The translations under genes and the position numbers were made by a program. This document shows, piece by piece, positions 24,836-34,200 of a stretch of DNA of 39,179 nucleotides; within the stretch, counting starts at the first letter, position 1, and every line of letters begins with the position of its first letter. Below the pieces are notes generated by a model. It had not been told where the DNA came from and searched no databases. It saw only the letters and a list, made by a program, of their open reading frames with translations. Where the stretch lies: NCBI GenBank assembly GCA_017936125.1, contig JAGBGE010000013.1, forward strand, positions 1 through 39,179. Reading direction: 5' to 3'. The DNA comes from Clostridia bacterium. Its GTDB lineage: Bacteria > Bacillota_A > Clostridia > Oscillospirales > CAG-272.

Positions 24836-26314
24836 ATGAAAAAAATAATAAAACTAACACTTATTCTGCTTATCGGCGCCCTTGCGGCGTCGATATGCAG
24901 CTGCCAGGCGATCAATAGATTGCTCTTTGGCGGCGACCCATACAGCTTCTCCGACGTTACTCTGACGCAGACGGGAATAAATGAATTCCGTATTGAGTTC
25001 ACAGCTAACTGCGGCAAGGACGACGTTCAAGTCTACTTCACCGAGGGCTTCAGACTCACCGAGGCGAGCAAGCCTATTGAGGTGGAGAAGAGCGTTGACG
25101 GCAGAAAGGCTCATATAGCCTTTACAAGCAAGCTTAATCTTGGCGAGGACTACTATGTGTGGCTTGTTTCGGGTGACAAGGAAGCCAGACTTTCTGTAAC
25201 CGCACCCAGCCTTTTCCCCTCGCTGACAGTTAATGACGACGGCACTGCGGTATTTAACTTCGGTTACACCTACGGCACGTCGTGGGAGTCCTTCTGTGAC
25301 CCGACGGGCAAGGCGATTTATAAGGGTATCACCCCCGTTTTCGACCGCACGGCAGAGCTAATCCGTGACGGCATTGAAATTACCGAGGAGAGCGCGTTGA
25401 TTCCTTCGAACAAATTCGATGCGAATTGCTACTATTTCGCAGTATCGACCGCGAAGGACGGGCTTGTTAAGAATATTTCTTCTCCCGTTATGATTTACAA
25501 CGGTATGGTCAGCCAGATTACAGGCATTTCTGCCAAGATCACGAGCGACTGCAAATTTGAGCTTGCGCTCTCTATTCCCGAGACGGCAGAAATAGCCGAC
25601 GATGTAGAGAAATATCTCAGCCTTGTCGTTAAGACCGACGTGGCAGACGATATCAAGGTTTCGAGCTGCACTTACTCCGACGGAGTAGCGAAAATGAGCG
25701 TTGATATGACCTCGCTATACTTTGAATCAGTATGGTACGACGTGCTTATCGCATGGCGCGGAGCTATCGTAATGGACGTACCGAAATACGTCGGCGAAAC
25801 GCAGGTTGACAGCGTTTCCAGCGTCAAAATGAACAGTATTGTTTACAATATTGTGGGTTGGAAGCCTGAAGAAGCGCCCGAAGGCTCCGAAATGATGAAG
25901 ATTTATTTTGAAGAAGATACCACCAGATATTCGGAAGAATTATTCAGGAGCTATCTCGTCAGCTTCGATGCGGATAAGGCATCTCTTAACGTGACCGTCA
26001 AGCTGAAGGAAGCTATTTCAGAGCCTCCCACGCTTGCAATTACGGGTGGAGATAAGAAGAAGCTCTCTTCAATAGAGGCTACCGCGAACGATGACGGCTC
26101 ATACAGCTACTCGCTTCCCGTGGCAGAGGCGCTTACCGAGGCGGATAAGTGGTATGACCTTCGCTTCTTCGTCGGCACTACTGCGTACGAAATGCTCAAG
26201 GATTCCTGCATCGCCTACGCCGACTTTGCGGCAAAATACACCGTAGGCTCGAGGATTTACGAGTTCCGTGAGTATAACGGATTTTTGAAGCTGATGTACA
26301 CCGACTTAGCATAA
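24836..26314 (+). CDS. lipoprotein with repeats shared with the upstream SGNH protein
   Basis: A 492-residue lipoprotein (lipobox cysteine at 21 or 23) with no family I can name. It looks all-beta, built of about four or five domains of 90-100 residues. At least two carry the same closing pattern as the upstream protein: WYDVLIAW near 25,734 and WYDLRFFVG near 26,150, each after a polar, alternating beta strand. No catalytic motif is seen, so it is more likely a glycan-binding or scaffold partner. It starts 27 bp after the SGNH gene with a weak ribosome site and lies 23 bp before the GH5 gene. Confidence 0.75.
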   Translation: MKKIIKLTLILLIGALAASICSCQAINRLLFGGDPYSFSDVTLTQTGINEFRIEFTANCGKDDVQVYFTEGFRLTEASKPIEVEKSVDGRKAHIAFTSKLNLGEDYYVWLVSGDKEARLSVTAPSLFPSLTVNDDGTAVFNFGYTYGTSWESFCDPTGKAIYKGITPVFDRTAELIRDGIEITEESALIPSNKFDANCYYFAVSTAKDGLVKNISSPVMIYNGMVSQITGISAKITSDCKFELALSIPETAEIADDVEKYLSLVVKTDVADDIKVSSCTYSDGVAKMSVDMTSLYFESVWYDVLIAWRGAIVMDVPKYVGETQVDSVSSVKMNSIVYNIVGWKPEEAPEGSEMMKIYFEEDTTRYSEELFRSYLVSFDADKASLNVTVKLKEAISEPPTLAITGGDKKKLSSIEATANDDGSYSYSLPVAEALTEADKWYDLRFFVGTTAYEMLKDSCIAYADFAAKYTVGSRIYEFREYNGFLKLMYTDLA

Positions 26315-26337
26315 TAATTTAGTTTGGAGAAATCATA

Positions 26338-27804
26338 ATGAAAAAGGTACTTATCGCTTTAGCGATTATTTTAGTGGTTGTCTTGCTTGTTGCCGGCGGA
26401 ATAATTCTGTACGGAAATAATTACGTATCGAATTCGGGCACGGGCGATATCGCAGACCACGTTGATATTGAGAAAAACAAGCTTGGCACTGTCGTAGCGG
26501 TTGACCGCGGTCTTTACGACGAGAACGGTGACCGCTATGAGATTAAGGGAATTAACTTTGGTAACCTCTTTATCGCGGAGGGCTGGATGACGGTTAATTC
26601 CATTGGAGCGCTTTACAATGACGACGGCAGCTTCAAGAAGGTGAACGAGCAGGGGATAGTTGAGGAATACGAGGAAATCTTCCAAGAGGAGATGGACGCT
26701 ATCCTTCTCGAGAGAGTAGAGAAGGGCGACTTCACGGCAGAAGAGCTTGACGAGCTTCTCGACGCGTTCTTCTATGCATACTGCACAGAGGCAGACTTCA
26801 AGCTTATTAGCGACACTGGTCTTAACACCATTCGTCTGCCTATGTATTACCGCAACTTTATGGAGGGCTCTGACGAAGCGCTCACTATGCGTGCTGACGC
26901 ATTCGAGAAGCTTGACTACTTCCTCGAGCTTGCGAAGAAATACGGACTCAAGGTTATCGTAGATATGCACGGCGTGGTCGGCGGTCAGTCGGGCTACGAG
27001 CATTCCGGAACTCGTGATTGCGACTTCTGGGACACCGAGGTTTATATCGAGGAAATGTGCACACTCTGGAAGAATATCGCTTCCTATTATGTAAATGAGC
27101 GCCCCGACCTCGCTTCCACCATTCTTGCGTACGACCTCGTCAACGAGCCGACCAAGAAAACCGAGGCGGCAACAGGTAAGCTTCAGTGGGACGTTATGGA
27201 CCGTCTCTACGACGCTATTCGTGAGGTTGACCCCTATCACGTAATCTCGATTGAGGGCGTTTGGTATCCTACCTCTCTCCCCGATCCCGCGGATTATGAG
27301 TGGGAAAACGTGCTCTATCAGTATCACTTCTACAACTGGAACGCGGGCAACGGCGTTTCCAACGAAATGTTCTACAGCCTTATGTTCTCTCTTTACAGCC
27401 AGTCTGACTACAACGTTCCGAAGCTTGTAGGTGAGTTCAACTTCTTCAACGATAAGGACTCCTGGAGCAAGTATCTCGTTCAGTACGATGAGCTAGGCTG
27501 GGGCTGGACTATCTGGAGCTATAAGATCGTTTCTGTCGGCTGGTGGGACAGCTCGTGGGGACTTGTCGTAAATAAGCTCAATCTCCAGAATGACAAGAAC
27601 ACCGCTATCGAGGACTACGAGCTCAAGCTCGATCTCCGCACCGCATCCTACGATGAGATTATGGAGGTCTGGTCGAGCGAGCAGACCAAGTATAACGATC
27701 AGGACGGCGTCTACAAGCTTTACAGAGACGGCGTGCTCTACAACGTTCTCAAGGACTACTTCGGCGAAGAGTTCGTGGTAGACGTTAGGGAACTAGAAAG
27801 ATAA
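26338..27804 (+). CDS. membrane-anchored GH5 endoglucanase-type enzyme
   Basis: A 488-residue glycoside hydrolase family 5 enzyme. Residues about 4-26 form one membrane helix without a lipobox, so the enzyme is anchored facing outwards. The (beta/alpha)8 domain shows NTIRLPMYYRNF, KVIVDMHG, AYDLVNEP with acid/base Glu270, YQYHFYNW, and KLVGEFNFF with nucleophile Glu366, then WGWTIWSYK. An unusual acidic helical insert (about 100-145, FQEEMDAILLERVEKGDF) sits before the first strands. It probably cuts beta-1,4-glucan or mannan; the subfamily cannot be read by eye. Ribosome site TTTGGAGAAATC. Last gene of its operon. Confidence 0.93.
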   Translation: MKKVLIALAIILVVVLLVAGGIILYGNNYVSNSGTGDIADHVDIEKNKLGTVVAVDRGLYDENGDRYEIKGINFGNLFIAEGWMTVNSIGALYNDDGSFKKVNEQGIVEEYEEIFQEEMDAILLERVEKGDFTAEELDELLDAFFYAYCTEADFKLISDTGLNTIRLPMYYRNFMEGSDEALTMRADAFEKLDYFLELAKKYGLKVIVDMHGVVGGQSGYEHSGTRDCDFWDTEVYIEEMCTLWKNIASYYVNERPDLASTILAYDLVNEPTKKTEAATGKLQWDVMDRLYDAIREVDPYHVISIEGVWYPTSLPDPADYEWENVLYQYHFYNWNAGNGVSNEMFYSLMFSLYSQSDYNVPKLVGEFNFFNDKDSWSKYLVQYDELGWGWTIWSYKIVSVGWWDSSWGLVVNKLNLQNDKNTAIEDYELKLDLRTASYDEIMEVWSSEQTKYNDQDGVYKLYRDGVLYNVLKDYFGEEFVVDVRELER

Positions 27805-27816
27805 ACAAAGAACAGC

Positions 27817-27847
27817 AAAATCCGCCCGATTTATGGGCGGATTTTTT
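27817..27847 (+). terminator. intrinsic terminator after the GH5 gene
   Basis: AAAATCCGCCC (27817-27827) and GGGCGGATTTT (27835-27845) make a perfect stem followed by further T. It separates the two surface operons. Confidence 0.92.
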
Positions 27848-27886
27848 ATATACAACTTTGTGTAAAATGTTAAATTAAAATATTTT

Positions 27887-27936
27887 TTTGTGCAATATGA
27901 ACAAAAAAGTTTTTTTTTTTTTGCAAATTGCACAAT
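27887..27936 (+). promoter_or_regulatory. two copies of the shared upstream motif
   Basis: TTTGTGCAATATG at 27887-27899 and the inverse CAAATTGCACAAT at 27924-27936 each differ by one base from the motif at 21,937. They flank a T-tract and lie just before the -35 box of the second GH3 gene. Confidence 0.35.
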
Positions 27937-27964
27937 TTACTTTTTTGAATATATGTGATATAAT
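27936..27964 (+). promoter_or_regulatory. sigma-A promoter of the second GH3 operon
   Basis: TTTACT (27936-27941) and TATAAT (27959-27964), 17-bp spacer. The leader to the start at 28214 would be about 240 nt. Confidence 0.7.
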
Positions 27965-27977
27965 TTAATTGCTCGAA

Positions 27978-27991
27978 AGAAAGCGCTTATA
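27978..27991 (+). promoter_or_regulatory. possible CcpA (cre) site
   Basis: AGAAAGCGCTTATA resembles the catabolite-responsive element (core GAAAGCGCTT) and lies just after the predicted transcription start, where CcpA would block transcription. No ccpA gene is in the window. Confidence 0.35.
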
Positions 27992-28002
27992 TTTATTTGA
28001 GC

Positions 28003-28121
28003 GTGTCGGACAAAAAATTCAAATGGGGTACCCCATTTGGTATGATGTGTTGCACTTCGTGCTTACATCATACAAATCAAACAATATTGGTTTTAGTTAA
28101 ATATGACTGTGTGCCCGACAC
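28003..28121 (+). repeat. palindromic insert in the GH3 leader (MITE-like or structured RNA)
   Basis: The ends are GTGTCGG (28003-28009) and CCGACAC (28115-28121). Inside are a perfect 20-bp palindrome (28020-28039, centre GGGGTACCCC) and a hairpin of GTATGATGT (28040-28048) with ACATCATAC (28065-28073) capped by GCAC/GTGC. AGCGTG at 28000 could pair instead with CACGCT at 28134, competing for the same bases. It may be a small non-autonomous mobile element or a regulatory RNA in the 5' leader. The rest of 27,848-28,213 is AT-rich and holds no reading frame with a ribosome site; AAAGGAAAG precedes the GH3 start. Confidence 0.5.
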
Positions 28122-28213
28122 TTTTAGTTCTACCACGCTTAAATACTTAAGTGCATTTTTATATAAAAAGCAAAGACTAAATAATTTTATTTTCTGGAAA
28201 GGAAAGCAAAAAA

Positions 28214-31200
28214 ATGAACAGCATTGTCAAAACCATTGTCAGCTTCGTTCTCATTGCGGTTATTGGCGTTGGTACCGTTATCGGTAACAAGGCGGTGGAG
28301 CAGTTTGAGGGTGAGATCAGTACGCTTCTTTCTCCTCCTATCGTTGATACGGAGTCTATGGAAGTAAGTAGCGTGCTCGGTCAGGAGATGGCTGCGCGTA
28401 TTATGGAGGAGGGCGCAACGCTGCTACACAACGTTGACAACACGCTTCCTCTCAGCTACGCTACCGATAAGAAGGTTAACGTCTTTGGTTGGAGATCTGT
28501 TGACTGGATTTACGGTAGTGAGGGCGCGAACGCTTCTGGCGGTGTTTCTCCCGAGGACGACGATTTCTCTAAGAACGTAGACCTCTTCAAAGCATTGAAG
28601 CAGTACGGTATTCAGTACAACGAGCGCCTCGAGGATATGTACTACGATTACGTACAGCCCGACCACCAGAGTGCTAACCTTAAGGGACAGCATATCAACA
28701 ATCTTATAAATCTGCGTGAGCCGAGCATCAGTGATAAGAATTATTACACCGATGATCTTCTCTCTTATTCCAAGTCCTTCTCGGATATAGCTATCGTCGT
28801 TCTCGGACGTATGGCAGGTGAGAATATGGATATGACGACGAATAAGCAGAACAAGGAGGGCTCGGGCGTATCGAATGACAGCACCAGACATTATCTTGAG
28901 CTTTCCACAGAGGAGGAGGCTCTCCTCAAGTACGTTGGTGAGAATTACGAGAAGGTTATCGTTGTAATGAATATGGCAAATGCCTTCGAGTGCGGATTCC
29001 TCGAGACCATTCCCGGTATCGACGCCTGCCTTTACGTAGGCTATACCGGTACGAGAGCAGCTTCGGCTATTCCCAAGCTCCTCTACGGTGAGGTTTCTCC
29101 CTCCGGTCATACCGTAGACACATTCCCCTACGATATGTTCACCAATCCTGCTAACATCTGGGCGGTGCGTTTCTCGAAGTATACCGACTATAACCGTACC
29201 TACAACGATTTTATTGAGAATATTTACGTTGGCTACAAGTGGTATGAAACTGCGAACGCAGAGAACTACTGGAATGACTTCTCCAATAATTTCGGCACGG
29301 GATATGACGCGGTCGTACAGTTCCCGTTCGGCTTCGGTCTTTCCTATAATACATATAGCTGGGAGGTAGGCGAGATTTCTACCTACACTCTAAAGGATGA
29401 GACTCCCGTTCCCTATAACGTAGAGGGAACTAATGAGATTACTCATCAGAACTTCATCGAAATTCCCGTAACCGTTACCAATAACGGTCAGTATCCCGGC
29501 CGTGACGTAGTTCAGGCGTACGTTACCGTTCCTTATACCAAGGGCGGCATCGAGAAGTCTGCGCTCGCACTCGTCGGATATGCAAAGACCGGTCTTCTTG
29601 AGCCCGGCGCGTCCGAGACAGTTACCGTTTCTATTGACGTGAACGACTTCACCTCTTACGACTGCTACGATAAGAACCAGAACGGTCATAAGGGCTGGGA
29701 GCTTGAGGCAGGCGACTATACCGTAACTCTTCGCTCCGACTCTCATACTATGAAGCTTGTCGGCCCTGCCGATGCGCAGACTGAGGCATCTTACGTATTT
29801 GACGTTTCCGAGACTATCAAGATTACTCACGACAAGTATACCGAGAAGCCCGTAGGCAACCTCTTTACAGGTGAGGACGCTATCGACGCGGTTCCGATTG
29901 ACGGTAAGACTGCCGATTATGATCCGCAGATTCCTTGGCTCACCCGTGACGGCTTTATGACTCTCGAGGAGATCAAGGCTGCGCGTGTTGCACGTCCCGT
30001 TACACCCGGCGCTAACGTATCTCCGCTTAACAGCGCATACGGCGAAGAGTGGTGTAAGGCTTGGGACAATACTACGGTAGACGCCTTCGGCAATCCCGTT
30101 GTGAATAGTCCTGTTACCTGGGGCGAGAATAACGGCCTCAAGGTTGCGGAGAACGGTGTTATCACCGAGTTTGGCGAGAAGCTTGGAGCAGACTTTAACG
30201 CTCCGGAGTGGGATCAGCTCCTCAATCAGCTCACCATCGAAGATGCGGAAAAGATGGTAAGCAACTACTACGGCACTAAGGCTATTGATTCTATCGGCAA
30301 GCCCAAGCTCGACGACCTCGACGGTCCCGCGCAGATCAAGGGCTTCAACTATGCACCCAGAGGTACGGGTTATCCCACTATGGTTATAGTTGCTTCTACC
30401 TGGAATCAGAAGCTTGCATATGAATTCGGTCAGTCCTTCGGCGACGATATGAAGGCTGTCGGTGTTTACGGCCTTTGGGGCTGGGCTATTGATAACCACA
30501 GAAGCGCGTTCTTCAGCCGTAACCACGAATCTCCCTCCGAGGATCCTATCCTCGCGAGCTACACTATTATGAATGCAGTAAACGGTCTGCACACCAGAGG
30601 TCGTTACTGCTTCATCAAGCACTTTGCTATCTACGATTGTGGTGCTAACTCACCCAAGGATACCTCCTACTGGCTCACCGAGCAGTCGCTTCGTGAGACT
30701 CAGCTCAGAGGCTTCTACAAGCCTATCGTTATCGCAGGCGCGCTTGGCGTAATGACCGCGTACCGTGGTCCCGGCGCATCCGCGGCAGAGAATACCGAGG
30801 CAATGCTTGTAGGTGTTCTCAGAAACGAGTGGAACTTCCAGGGCTCTATCACTACCGACTATACAGGTACCAACACCGGTCCTCACTGCGAGTATATCGT
30901 TCGTGTAGGCGGTGATCTTGGTATGGGTAACAAGCTTCATCCGACCGGCTGGACTTACGACTCCAGAACCAGCCTGCGTTATCAGAACAGACTCAGAGAG
31001 GCAGCTCACGAGATTCTTTACACCTGGCTGCACGCCGATTACCTCGAGAAGCAGTATCTCGAGAATCCCGATGAAAGCGACGTTCTCATCTCATCCACGA
31101 GCATGAGCTCTTGGGAGTGGTGGAGACCCGCGGTAGACAGCATTAACGTATTCGTTACTATGACACTCTCAATTTGGGGTGTATTCACGATAGTTGATCT

Positions 31201-31225
31201 CTTCGACCCGAGAAAAAGAATGTAA
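28214..31225 (+). CDS. GH3 with reversed domain order and two membrane anchors
   Basis: A 1003-residue GH3 protein in which the domains are swapped. A membrane helix (about 5-25) comes first, then the GH3_C domain (about 50-385, EEGATLLHNVDNTLPL, QFPFGFGLSYNTYSW), a fibronectin-III-like domain (about 410-490), a linker, and only then the catalytic barrel (about 665-925). The barrel keeps RYCFIKHFAIY (Lys802-His803) and SITTDYTG with nucleophile Asp882 (Tyr replaces the usual Trp). Residues about 975-997 are a second membrane helix ending in DPRKRM. Reversed GH3 order is known in rumen Clostridia such as Ruminococcus albus and Butyrivibrio; the double anchor is unusual to me. It is the first gene of the second surface operon. 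Confidence 0.92.
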   Translation: MNSIVKTIVSFVLIAVIGVGTVIGNKAVEQFEGEISTLLSPPIVDTESMEVSSVLGQEMAARIMEEGATLLHNVDNTLPLSYATDKKVNVFGWRSVDWIYGSEGANASGGVSPEDDDFSKNVDLFKALKQYGIQYNERLEDMYYDYVQPDHQSANLKGQHINNLINLREPSISDKNYYTDDLLSYSKSFSDIAIVVLGRMAGENMDMTTNKQNKEGSGVSNDSTRHYLELSTEEEALLKYVGENYEKVIVVMNMANAFECGFLETIPGIDACLYVGYTGTRAASAIPKLLYGEVSPSGHTVDTFPYDMFTNPANIWAVRFSKYTDYNRTYNDFIENIYVGYKWYETANAENYWNDFSNNFGTGYDAVVQFPFGFGLSYNTYSWEVGEISTYTLKDETPVPYNVEGTNEITHQNFIEIPVTVTNNGQYPGRDVVQAYVTVPYTKGGIEKSALALVGYAKTGLLEPGASETVTVSIDVNDFTSYDCYDKNQNGHKGWELEAGDYTVTLRSDSHTMKLVGPADAQTEASYVFDVSETIKITHDKYTEKPVGNLFTGEDAIDAVPIDGKTADYDPQIPWLTRDGFMTLEEIKAARVARPVTPGANVSPLNSAYGEEWCKAWDNTTVDAFGNPVVNSPVTWGENNGLKVAENGVITEFGEKLGADFNAPEWDQLLNQLTIEDAEKMVSNYYGTKAIDSIGKPKLDDLDGPAQIKGFNYAPRGTGYPTMVIVASTWNQKLAYEFGQSFGDDMKAVGVYGLWGWAIDNHRSAFFSRNHESPSEDPILASYTIMNAVNGLHTRGRYCFIKHFAIYDCGANSPKDTSYWLTEQSLRETQLRGFYKPIVIAGALGVMTAYRGPGASAAENTEAMLVGVLRNEWNFQGSITTDYTGTNTGPHCEYIVRVGGDLGMGNKLHPTGWTYDSRTSLRYQNRLREAAHEILYTWLHADYLEKQYLENPDESDVLISSTSMSSWEWWRPAVDSINVFVTMTLSIWGVFTIVDLFDPRKRM

Positions 31226-31243
31226 AGGAGGTTAAACACAGTA

Positions 31244-34200
31244 ATGAACGGTTTTACAATTTTTAAGCTGATAGTCGTATTTGTTGCGGTTATCGTATTT
31301 GCGGGAGTAACGTTGAATCTGATGACTACCTCCTACGCAGAATATCAGGAATATTACAAGGCTGTTATGGCAGAGAAGGAGTACAACAAGTATCTCGAAT
31401 CTCTTCCTTACACCTACGAGGGAGTTTCCGTAACCCTCAACGCTGACGTAATTTATTACGCCAACGGAACAGCGAATCCCAAGAAGGATGATTTTATCGT
31501 AATTGCTCACTTCAGCGAGAAGGGCAAGGCGCTTGACAAGATTCTCAGCTCCGACGAGTTTGAGATAGACATTCCCGGCAGCTTCTCGACTAATGGCGGT
31601 ACCGTAACGGTAAGCTATGCTTATCAGCCCGATAAGTCCGATGACGCGGAGACAGCTCCTGCGACAATTATCAGAAGCGCTGATATAGACATTCCTCTTA
31701 CTCCGGTTGTGCTTACAGCCCTTAACGTCCTCGATAATCCCTACCGTGTTTACTACTCCGACAATATGGAGTTTGACGCAGATGGCATCAAGCTCGAGGC
31801 TGTCTACAACTGCGGTGACAAGGTTATCCTTGACGCATCCGACGTTGACGTCATTGATGCAGATACTCTCACCGCCGGCACAGAGAGCGCGACGGTTGCT
31901 TACACCAGCGACGGCGTGACGCTTGAGGCAGAGATTCCGATCAAGGTTTCTGCGGCAGCCGACTATAACGAAGGCGAAATCGTTAAGATTAAGGCAGAGG
32001 GCGACGTTTTCGTCATTGATGGCAAGAGCGTAGCAGACGCTTCTCCCGTAGTTCGCGCGACCTACGCTAGCGGCAACAGACTTCTCATCAGCTCCGATGC
32101 TTACACCGTAAGCGCTAACGTTGCGACCGCAACTATTGACAAGAACTGCGTGCTTAAGGTTTCTCTCAAGAATAACGCGAGCGTGAGCTGTCAGACCTCG
32201 GCAACCGTGCTTTATGCAGGCGAGGCAGAGTCAGCGGTAGCAAACGGCGGTCTTGGAAAGACCATTGACGAGTACGTATACGAAAACGGTGAATACAATA
32301 AGGTTGGCAGCGCGAGCGTTAAGGAAATCTTCTCTGACGGTACCACTCTCACCTTCACCGTGAATAGCCAGTATCTTGCAAAGGCGGGCTTTATCATTCG
32401 CGTTGCTAATACCTCGGGCGAGGCAGTAAAGCTCTCCGATATGCTCACCGTTAAGGTGAACGGCAGATTCATTCCCGTTCCCGTGTCTGCGCTTCTTGAG
32501 ACCTGCGTATACACCGGTGGCGGCATATTCCACGACGTAGTAATGCCCGACGTTGTTCTTAACGCAGGCAGCAATACCGTTGAGCTTATTTTCAGTAATA
32601 TGGTAGCAAGCGTTGCGGTTGATAGAATCAACCTTTCTACCAAGTACGAGGGAGTAGTGTCCTCCGACATTGAGGATTACTTCTACAACTGTATCACAGG
32701 CGGTGTTACTATTGCGCCTGATCTTGAGATGGTCAAGAGCTTCCACACCGTTACCAACGGCACCTACGTTCACGGTATGTGCACCGATGGCGAGTACATT
32801 TACGTAACCCGTACTATTAACGAAACTCCCCGTCACATTATGGTTACGAAGTATAACGCAACAACCTTCGGTATTATAAAGAGCGTGCGCACGTCAGAGG
32901 CGGTCAGCGCTGAATACAATGCAGGTATTACCTATTACGACGGCAAGATTATCATATTCTGCTCCGACGGAAGAGAGCTTTGCATTGACTCTTCGCTCAG
33001 CGGTGAATTCACCGAGTACGACGGCTTCGCCTTCGAGGGCACTGAGGGCATAGGTCTTCGTGACGTATACTACAACAGCCTTACCGAGCAGTTCGCTGTT
33101 TTCACGGTTGATACCGTTACCATTTACGGCAAGGATATGAAGGCTGTTACCAGCTTCGATATTCAGAAGCAGTCCGGCTACAATTCCAGCAGAATGAGCG
33201 CGTCTAACGATTATATCTACGTAGGCTTCAACGTTGACGGCGCTTACACACCTATTCTTCAGATGTACGACTGGTCGGGCAAGTTCATTGGTAGAATCAA
33301 TATTCCTAACGGTACGAATGTTGTGGGAGATATAACTCTCTCAAAGAGCAATATTCAAGGCTTCGTTTTACTTAATAACGAACTTTACTTCACGCACCTT
33401 TGTTGGTCCCCCAACGGCGCCGCGTTCATTAAGGTAAGCGCGCCCGCGATTGAGGAGAAGGTATCCTCTACTCTTAACATAGGCGAGTACATCGCTGCAA
33501 GCGGTGATGCAGGCCTCAGCGCAAGCGCTACGGCTAAGCCTGCGTTTGGCACACAGGGCAAAATAGACGTTGCGGGTAATTATGCTATGGATATCGTTTC
33601 CGACGGCAAATATCTCTACGTTTCCATGACCGGACTTAATAACCTTACTGCCGTTATCAGCAAGGTTGATCCTGTTACCTACGAGGTGCTCGGCGAGACC
33701 GTTACCTTCGTTCCCGCTGACGTAGCGGGAGACAACTCCAAGCTATTCATCAAGGGTGACACGCTTTACTGTATCATTCGTGACGGTTCTATGTATTCCA
33801 TCAAGCTTGATAGCTTCAACGGTACTAACTGTGACGTGGTTAAGTCTAATCTCTCCTTCGCTGATTACGGTACGGCATTTGATGCAGTATGGAATGATGC
33901 GGCAGGCAGATTTGCTCTTATTACCACCGATAGTAAGCTTCACATTATTAATGATAATATGCTTGCTTGCAAGAGAGACATCGTTCTTGAAAACGGTTCG
34001 CTTACTCCCTTGACAGTTACCTCTGATGACAAGTATGTTTACGTAAATTATAAGAACGGTAACAACAAGGATATCAACTCCGTTGACGTATATACGTGGG
34101 ACGGTGAAAAGGTTGGAAGCTTTACCGTTAGCGGCTTTACTATGGGCAAAGATGTGAACTTCAACGTACAGGCAATTTCTATTATTGATGGTCAGCTTCA

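Noticed and set aside
28020..28073. CRISPR or IS-end interpretation of the hairpins
   Set aside because: There is no spaced direct repeat, no transposase gene and no second copy in the window; kept only as a MITE-like or RNA candidate.
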